Assembly (NCBI GenBank): GCA_964514235.1 | Contig: CAZEPV010000003.1 | Coordinates: 1-64,000, forward strand | Source of the DNA: JAAYRQ01 sp035647235 | Lineage (GTDB): Bacteria > Bacillota > Syntrophomonadia > Syntrophomonadales > Syntrophomonadaceae | Direction of reading: 5' to 3' | Length of the DNA stretch: 64,000 bases | In this document: positions 59,047 to 64,000 of the stretch, in pieces | Layout of the letters: each line of letters opens with the position of its first letter | Position numbering within the stretch: the stretch's first letter is position 1 | Translations under genes and position numbers: made by a program | The notes under the pieces: model-generated | Told to the model about the DNA's origin: nothing | What the model saw: only the letters and a program-made list of their open reading frames with translations | The model's database searches: none

Positions 59047-61427
59047 GTAAAGGGTTTGAAATTAGTCGTCGCTCCTTTTTGAAATGGAGTGCAGCTGTAG
59101 CAGGAACGTCAACACTAGTAGGCTGTATGCCGACTGGTTCGGGAGTAGATGGGCAGTCTGCAGTTTCGCAGATGGAAAGCAGTCAACTTAACACGGAAAT
59201 AAAGCCCTCAATTTGTTGGCATAATTGTGGCGGCAGGTGTCAGATTAATGCTCATGTAAGGGATGGAGTTGTACTTAGTTTTACGACCGATAACGAAGGG
59301 CCAGATACCCCAGATGATCTTCAGGCTAGGGCATGTTCCAAAGGAAGGGCCCAACGCCAACGTCTTTATCATCCTGATCGCTTGAAATACCCCATGAAAA
59401 GGGTAGGGGAAAGAGGAGAAGGTAAGTGGGAGCAGATATCTTGGGATGAGGCCTTAGATATCACAGCTTCTGAGCTTGATCGGATTATAGAACAATATGG
59501 CAATGACTCAGTGTATATAATCTATGCATCTGGAGTAATCGCAGGTGCCTTTAATCAAAGTTATGTAGGTGGGGCGACTCTAAGACTTCTTAATTTATTA
59601 GGTGGATGTCTCACTTTTTATGGTAACTATAGCCAGGCTTGCTATATGTATGCTATCCCCTATATGTTTGGCCCAGGGTATGGGGGAAGTTCCCCGACTA
59701 CTTTTGAAGATGCCGAGCTCATGGTAGTATTTGGTGACAACCCAGCTAGTACACGGGTTGGAGGACTTAATTCAACATATTATTTTAAATTAGCTAAAAA
59801 AAATGGTACCAGAATTATTGTAATCGACCCACGTTATAGTGATACGGTGGGAGCTTTTGCTGATGAATGGATTCCCATTAAACCTACTACAGATAGTGCC
59901 TTGGTAGCTGGTATGGCCTATGTTATGGTTACTGAAGGTTTACACGATCAAGGGTTTTTGGATAGGTATTGTATAGGCTTTGATGAAGAACATATGCCGG
60001 AAGGAATCCCTGCGGGTAATTCTTATAAAAGCTATATCCTTGGAGAAAGTGATGGCCAACCTAAAACACCTGAGTGGGCTTCGGCTATTACAGGTGTTCC
60101 AGTAGAAACAATTATACGATTGGCTCGGGAAATTGCAGGAACTAAGCCTTGTTTCATTCTACAAGGGCGCGGTATGCAAAGACATATGAATGGTGAATTC
60201 CAAGCACTTTCCGTACCTATTTTAGCCATGATGACTGGCAATATAGGCAAACTTGGCACCAATCCAGGCTTATATGAAGGATACCCTGCAGTGAAAATGG
60301 GCTCATTCCCTACGGGGGAAAATCCAGTAAAAACTAAAGTATCCTTTTTTATGTTTACCGATGCTATTGAGAAGGGGGGCAACCACACCAAGGAAAATGG
60401 CGGCTTGCAGGGTGCAGAGCGATTGGAGAATGGCATTAAATTTATATGGAATTATGGTGGTAATGCCCTGATTAACCAACATTCTGATGTCAATCGAACT
60501 ACAGAACTATTGAAGGACACTTCCAAATGTGAATTTATCCTAGGAATAGATAACTTTATGACACCTAGTATGGAATATGCAGATCTTATCCTCCCAGATA
60601 TAACCCAATTCGAACAGGAGGAAATTGCTACACGTGCTCTAGGGCAGGGTTTAGCACTTTATGGGCAAAAATTAGTTGAACCAATGTATGATTGCAAAAG
60701 CGTTTATGAAATCTGCTCTGAATTAGCTAAACGACTCGGGGTATTAGAAGAGTTTGATGAAGGTAAAACCCAAGAAGAATATCTGCGTGAGGCATTGGAA
60801 GTAGCGCAAGAAGCCCATCCTGATTTTCCATCTTTTGAGGAATTCAGGGAAAAAGGGATATACAAAACTGAGGCAACTAAAATTATTGCCTATAAAGATT
60901 TTGTGGAAGATCCTGCAGGTAATCCATTACCTACTCCATCAGGGAAGATTGAAATCTTTTCTCAGGCTCTTTATGACATGAACAATCCAGAGAGGATACC
61001 AGCTATACCTAAGTATGTAGCTGTTCCTGAGGGTCCTGAGGATCCTCTTAAGGATAAATTTCCTATACAATGTATCGGCCACCATAGTAAACGTCGTATC
61101 CATTCTACTTTTGACAATTCTTCTTGGTTGGAGGAGGCCGAGCCCCAAATGTTATGGATAAATCCACAGGATGCTGCTGCCCGCGGAATTAAAAATGGCG
61201 ATATGGTCAAAATTTTTAATGATCGTGGTACGGTAAGGGTAAAGGCAAAGGTTACTCCACGCCTAATTCCTGGGGTTTGTAGTTTACCCCAAGGGGCTTG
61301 GTATACCCCCGATGAAAATGGGGTTGATATACGAGGCAACATTAATACTTTGACTACGTGGGAACCAACTGCTTTAGCTTGGGGTAACCCTCAGCACACG
61401 AACTTAGTCCAAGTAGAGAAAGTGTAG
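59040..61427 (+). CDS. DMSO-reductase-family molybdopterin oxidoreductase, catalytic subunit (DmsA-like)
   Basis: A 795-residue exported molybdoenzyme. Twin-arginine signal SRRSFLKWSAAVAG is followed by LVGC, so it may also be lipid-anchored. A [4Fe-4S] motif C-x3-C-x3-C-x31-C (CWHNCGGRC...AC) comes next, then molybdopterin-binding segments (VFGDNPASTRVGG, VIDPRYSDTVGAFADEWIP). The C-terminal IKNGDMVKIFNDRGTVRVKA is the cofactor-capping barrel. It reduces or oxidises an unknown substrate (S- or N-oxide, thiosulfate-like or other) outside the membrane. Start ATG 59040 after GGGAGGTAG, overlapping torD. Confidence 0.9.
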   Translation: MLSKGFEISRRSFLKWSAAVAGTSTLVGCMPTGSGVDGQSAVSQMESSQLNTEIKPSICWHNCGGRCQINAHVRDGVVLSFTTDNEGPDTPDDLQARACSKGRAQRQRLYHPDRLKYPMKRVGERGEGKWEQISWDEALDITASELDRIIEQYGNDSVYIIYASGVIAGAFNQSYVGGATLRLLNLLGGCLTFYGNYSQACYMYAIPYMFGPGYGGSSPTTFEDAELMVVFGDNPASTRVGGLNSTYYFKLAKKNGTRIIVIDPRYSDTVGAFADEWIPIKPTTDSALVAGMAYVMVTEGLHDQGFLDRYCIGFDEEHMPEGIPAGNSYKSYILGESDGQPKTPEWASAITGVPVETIIRLAREIAGTKPCFILQGRGMQRHMNGEFQALSVPILAMMTGNIGKLGTNPGLYEGYPAVKMGSFPTGENPVKTKVSFFMFTDAIEKGGNHTKENGGLQGAERLENGIKFIWNYGGNALINQHSDVNRTTELLKDTSKCEFILGIDNFMTPSMEYADLILPDITQFEQEEIATRALGQGLALYGQKLVEPMYDCKSVYEICSELAKRLGVLEEFDEGKTQEEYLREALEVAQEAHPDFPSFEEFREKGIYKTEATKIIAYKDFVEDPAGNPLPTPSGKIEIFSQALYDMNNPERIPAIPKYVAVPEGPEDPLKDKFPIQCIGHHSKRRIHSTFDNSSWLEEAEPQMLWINPQDAAARGIKNGDMVKIFNDRGTVRVKAKVTPRLIPGVCSLPQGAWYTPDENGVDIRGNINTLTTWEPTALAWGNPQHTNLVQVEKV

Positions 61428-61439
61428 GAGGTGGTTTGA

Positions 61440-62015
61440 ATGGCAAAACGATATGGATTTTATGTTGACCAAGAAAACTGTATTGGATGTTTTACCTGTC
61501 AAATCGCCTGTAAGGATAAAAACGATTTGCCAGATGGTGTACTATGGAGAAAAGTATATGAATTTTCAGGTGGAACTACTATAGAGGAAAATGGTGTATT
61601 CAAAAGCAATGTTTTCGCTTATTGGCTTTCCATGGCTTGTAATCACTGTGAAGATGCCAAGTGTGTAACAGGGTGTCCTACAGGGGCTATGCATTATGGT
61701 GCTGATGGAACTGTGCAACATAATCCAGATCTATGTATTGGCTGTCAATATTGTCGAATGAATTGCCCCTATGATGCACCAAAATTTATGGAGGACAAGG
61801 GTATTATCGGCAAGTGTGATGCATGTATAGATTTACGGGAGACAGGTAAAAACCCAGCTTGTGTTGATGCTTGTATTATGAGGGTATTAGAATTCGGACC
61901 TATTGATGAACTTAGGGCCAAACATGGGGAACTTGCTGATATAAAGGGTCTTCCTGATTCTAATATCACTAAGCCTTCATTAGTAATTAACCCTCACAAG
62001 GCAGCAATAAAGTAA
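61440..62015 (+). CDS. ferredoxin-like electron-transfer subunit (DmsB-like)
   Basis: A 191-residue four-cluster iron-sulfur protein. Cysteine groups: CIGCFTCQIACKDKN, CNHCEDAKCVTGCPTGAM, CIGCQYCRMNCPYDAP and CDACIDLRETGKNPACVDAC. This is the DmsB/NrfC pattern, passing electrons between membrane subunit and the DmsA-like protein. No signal peptide, so it is co-exported with its partner. ATG start with GGAGGTGG 12 bp after the catalytic gene. Confidence 0.94.
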   Translation: MAKRYGFYVDQENCIGCFTCQIACKDKNDLPDGVLWRKVYEFSGGTTIEENGVFKSNVFAYWLSMACNHCEDAKCVTGCPTGAMHYGADGTVQHNPDLCIGCQYCRMNCPYDAPKFMEDKGIIGKCDACIDLRETGKNPACVDACIMRVLEFGPIDELRAKHGELADIKGLPDSNITKPSLVINPHKAAIK

Positions 62016-62034
62016 GAAAGGATGGTGTGGTTAA

Positions 62035-62862
62035 ATGGAACATATGTCTTTGACCTTATTCTCTATCTGTCTGCAGGCTGCTATTGGCATTATGGTCTTC
62101 GTAAGCATAGGAAAATTAATCAACAAAGATGGAATCTTTAAAAATGCTATGTTTGTTGCTGCAGGACTTGGTATCATCGGTTTATTATCATCCGTTTTGC
62201 ATTTAGGGCGTCCCTTTAAAGCTTTTTTTGCACTCAACCAATTCGCTTCCTCCTGGTTAAGTAGGGAAATATGGTTCAGTTCCCTATTTGTAGGCCTAAC
62301 CGTCTTAGCTGTATTAATTTTAATGCAAAGACCACAGAATAGGACTGCAATCAAGGGTGTATCATTACTTTCAGCAGTAGTGGGTCTTGTTGCCATAGCG
62401 GTTATGTCCTCAGTTTTTACTAGTTCAAGTGTTCCTTTTTGGCATGGTACAGTAACCTTTGTAGAGTTTTATGCGGCTGCTATTTCTATGGGTGCTATAC
62501 TATTTCTTTTCCTAAGTATTTCGGAAGCAGGCTCATTAAAAAAACTAGTTGCTGCGGCAGTAGCTGCGGCGGTAATAATACAGGTGCTAGTAGTTGTGCC
62601 TAATCTTATTAGTCTGGCTAATGATTCTAATGAAGCAATTATAGGCAGTTTGGCGATTTTAAATGGTATGGCTACAGCTGGAATATTGAAATGGTTGTGT
62701 ATTTTAATCGGCGCAGTATTAGTTGTCTGGAGTGCTAAGGATGAAATTTCTCCTGCGGTGACAAATACTGTAATGGTAAGTGCGCTCTTATTATTTGTAG
62801 GCCAATTGGTCGGTCGCTATATGTTTTACGCTGCGATGGTTGTCGGTAGTGGACTGTCTTAA
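62035..62862 (+). CDS. membrane anchor subunit (DmsC-like)
   Basis: A 275-residue protein with eight hydrophobic helices, of the DmsC family. MSLTLFSICLQAAIGIMVFV, VLHLGRPFKAFFALNQFASS with LSREIWFSS near the second loop, and GRYMFYAAMVVGSGL at the end are characteristic. It takes electrons from menaquinol and hands them to the iron-sulfur subunit. ATG start. Last gene of the operon, followed by two hairpins. Confidence 0.92.
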   Translation: MEHMSLTLFSICLQAAIGIMVFVSIGKLINKDGIFKNAMFVAAGLGIIGLLSSVLHLGRPFKAFFALNQFASSWLSREIWFSSLFVGLTVLAVLILMQRPQNRTAIKGVSLLSAVVGLVAIAVMSSVFTSSSVPFWHGTVTFVEFYAAAISMGAILFLFLSISEAGSLKKLVAAAVAAAVIIQVLVVVPNLISLANDSNEAIIGSLAILNGMATAGILKWLCILIGAVLVVWSAKDEISPAVTNTVMVSALLLFVGQLVGRYMFYAAMVVGSGLS

Positions 62863-62875
62863 AGCATAGATAGCA

Positions 62876-62905
62876 AAAAAAGGCGGGCAGTAGCCCGTCT
62901 TTTTT
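62876..62905 (+). terminator. terminator of the first molybdoenzyme operon
   Basis: AAAAAGGCGGGC pairs with GCCCGTCTTTTT around a 4-nt loop, inside A- and T-runs. Confidence 0.85.
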
Positions 62906-62927
62906 GTAATATAATTAAAAAACAACA

Positions 62928-62972
62928 AAAACCAACTTGCTTAAATAAGTATTTATGTAGGTTGGTTTTATA
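62928..62972 (+). terminator. second hairpin after dmsC-like gene
   Basis: AAAACCAAC and GTTGGTTTT form a stem with a long A+T-rich loop, T-rich after it. It may be a back-up terminator. Confidence 0.45.
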
Positions 62973-62991
62973 TTTAATTGCAATATTAATA

Positions 62992-63013
62992 ATTATTAAG
63001 AAATCTTAATAAT
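62992..63013 (+). promoter_or_regulatory. palindromic operator upstream of the second molybdoenzyme operon
   Basis: ATTATTAAGA, two A residues, TCTTAATAAT: a perfect 10-bp inverted repeat. Its core TTAAG-AAAT-CTTAA (62996-63009) differs by one base from the site before the first operon. A plausible -10 (TATGCT, 63045-63050) lies downstream, in the otherwise gene-free 62863-63195. Confidence 0.55.
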
Positions 63014-63195
63014 TTCTAAATGGTAATTAAAGCGTTAGGTTTGCTATGCTTAATTCATGATAGAACAATTAAATAAGGGGCACCTAAGGATAAAGAGAAA
63101 TAAATTTAGGCGCTGTTTAGAAAAGGGGTTGATTTAATATTTTTTAAAAATCCTCACAAGTATTAAATTCTAGCAAAGGAGGAGAAAGTAAAAAT

Positions 63196-64000
63196 ATGGG
63201 GAATTTCATCGACAAAATTTTAGGCAAAACCTTGACGCGTAGAAAATTTATAGCGGCTAGTGCCGCAGGCACAGCTGGTTTAGCTTTAGCTGGTTGTAGT
63301 AGCAACACACTTACAAAAGTGACTGCCGATTTTCATTCTATACCAGATGAAGGTAGGTGGATTAGTGCTTCATGCTGGTTTGGATGTGGGGGCAGATGTG
63401 TAAATAAAGTGTATGTTGTAGATGGTGTAGTCCTTCGCCAAAAAACTGATGATGCCCATCCAGATAGTCCCGATCGTCCACAGCAAAGGGGATGCCTGCG
63501 GGGACGTTCCCAACGCCAACAAGTATTTGGCGCGGATCGTTTAAATATCCTATGAAAAGAAAACATTGGGAACCTGGTGGCGGTAATAAAGAACTACGCG
63601 GTAGGGATGAATGGGTTAGGATATCATGGGATGAGGCCCTAGACTATATTGCAGATGGCCTAAAGGATGCTAAAGAGAATTATGGTAATAATTCAATTCT
63701 AGCTCCAACTTTTTTTGCAGCAGCGAGTAACTTTTTTCACAATTTATTAAGTGCATACGGTGGATACACATTTCTAGAGGATACTGGCTCTTTTGGTTCC
63801 TTTTGGTTTGCTCATCTTTACGGGCTACCTCCCAAGGGTTATGAAGGTGCTAATGATCGGATGGATCTTCGTAAGGCTGAGACCGTTGTTCTTTATGGGG
63901 GCAACCCTGCTTGGGCATCGACTGGTAATCGAACATATAATATGATGCAAGTAAAAAAAGCTGGTGCTAACTTTATTTATGTAGGACCAGAATATAATGT
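63196..64000 (+). pseudogene. second DmsA-like molybdopterin oxidoreductase, frameshifted and cut by the window end
   Basis: N-terminus of another exported DMSO-reductase-family enzyme. Twin-arginine signal LTRRKFIAASAAG and ALAGC, then CWFGCGGRC and RGC (cluster motif), GRSQRQQVFGADRL. That frame stops with NIL and TGA at 63553. Homology continues in the -1 frame from 63546 as YPMKRKHWEPGG, DEWVRISWDEALDYIADGLK, VLYGGNPAWASTGNRT to base 64000. The intact relative has DRLKYPMKR here, so one A is missing from TTAAA-TATCC, or the ribosome shifts at T-TTA-AAT. Preceded by AAAGGAGGAG and the shared operator. Confidence 0.8.

Noticed and set aside
63553..63555. TGA in the second DmsA-like gene read as selenocysteine
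   Set aside because: The frame after the TGA shows no homology and soon meets another stop; homology continues in the -1 frame instead.

Overview
The window reads as the chromosome of an anaerobic, A+T-rich Firmicute, most likely a Clostridia lineage with syntrophic or anaerobic-respiratory habits. Reasons: purine-rich Shine-Dalgarno sequences, frequent TTG/GTG starts, the Firmicutes gene orders dgt-dnaG-rpoD and ylxM-ffh-rpsP-khpA-rimM-trmD...rplS-rbgA-rnhB, a T-box riboswitch, Firmicutes proteins (YlxM, DegV, SigA), plus acyl-CoA synthetases, crotonases, a CoA-transferase and DMSO-reductase-family molybdoenzymes. No rRNA genes or CRISPR arrays were seen.

Layout. 1-10 kb: exodeoxyribonuclease III, an iron-sulfur flavoprotein, two lipoproteins, a frameshifted MATE exporter, an acetyltransferase, a methyltransferase, an Lgt-like membrane protein, an HD-GYP remnant and a diguanylate cyclase with a haem-type sensor domain. 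10-15 kb: flavoprotein, then the macromolecular-synthesis cluster (dgt-like, dnaG, sigA). 15.1-15.6 kb: tRNA-Asn on its own promoter, then a tRNA-Met/Glu/Val cluster. 15.6-20.2 kb: an accessory island. The last 40 bp of the tRNA-Val region recurs as a direct repeat at 19089, bounding about 3.5 kb that holds int/xis fragments and two exported proteins; a second integrase fragment and a HicAB toxin-antitoxin lie just outside.

20.4-32 kb: a fatty acyl-CoA synthetase, DegV, then the SRP/ribosome/tRNA-modification operon. It is interrupted by aroF-pheA under a tandem T-box leader and resumes with rplS and rbgA. 32-39 kb: crotonase, SLC13 transporter, CoA-transferase, CapA and an old-yellow-enzyme reductase separate rbgA from rnhB. 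39-48 kb: rnhB, FliK-like and FlhB-like genes, yraN, an endonuclease IV remnant, folD, copA and an amino-acid ABC transporter. 48-54 kb: aldehyde dehydrogenase, a dead glycyl-radical-enzyme remnant, a second crotonase and acyl-CoA synthetase, MFS transporter. 54.6-58 kb: lipoprotein, YifB, a radical SAM protein. 58-64 kb: a complete torD-dmsABC-like molybdoenzyme operon and the start of a second, frameshifted one; both are preceded by the same TTAAG-AAAT-type palindrome.

Two themes stand out. Fatty-acid/CoA metabolism and anaerobic respiration dominate the accessory genes. There are also many decaying genes (MATE, HD-GYP, glycyl radical enzyme, endonuclease IV, int/xis, second DmsA), pointing to ongoing gene loss or, for the two single-base frameshifts, possible sequence errors.
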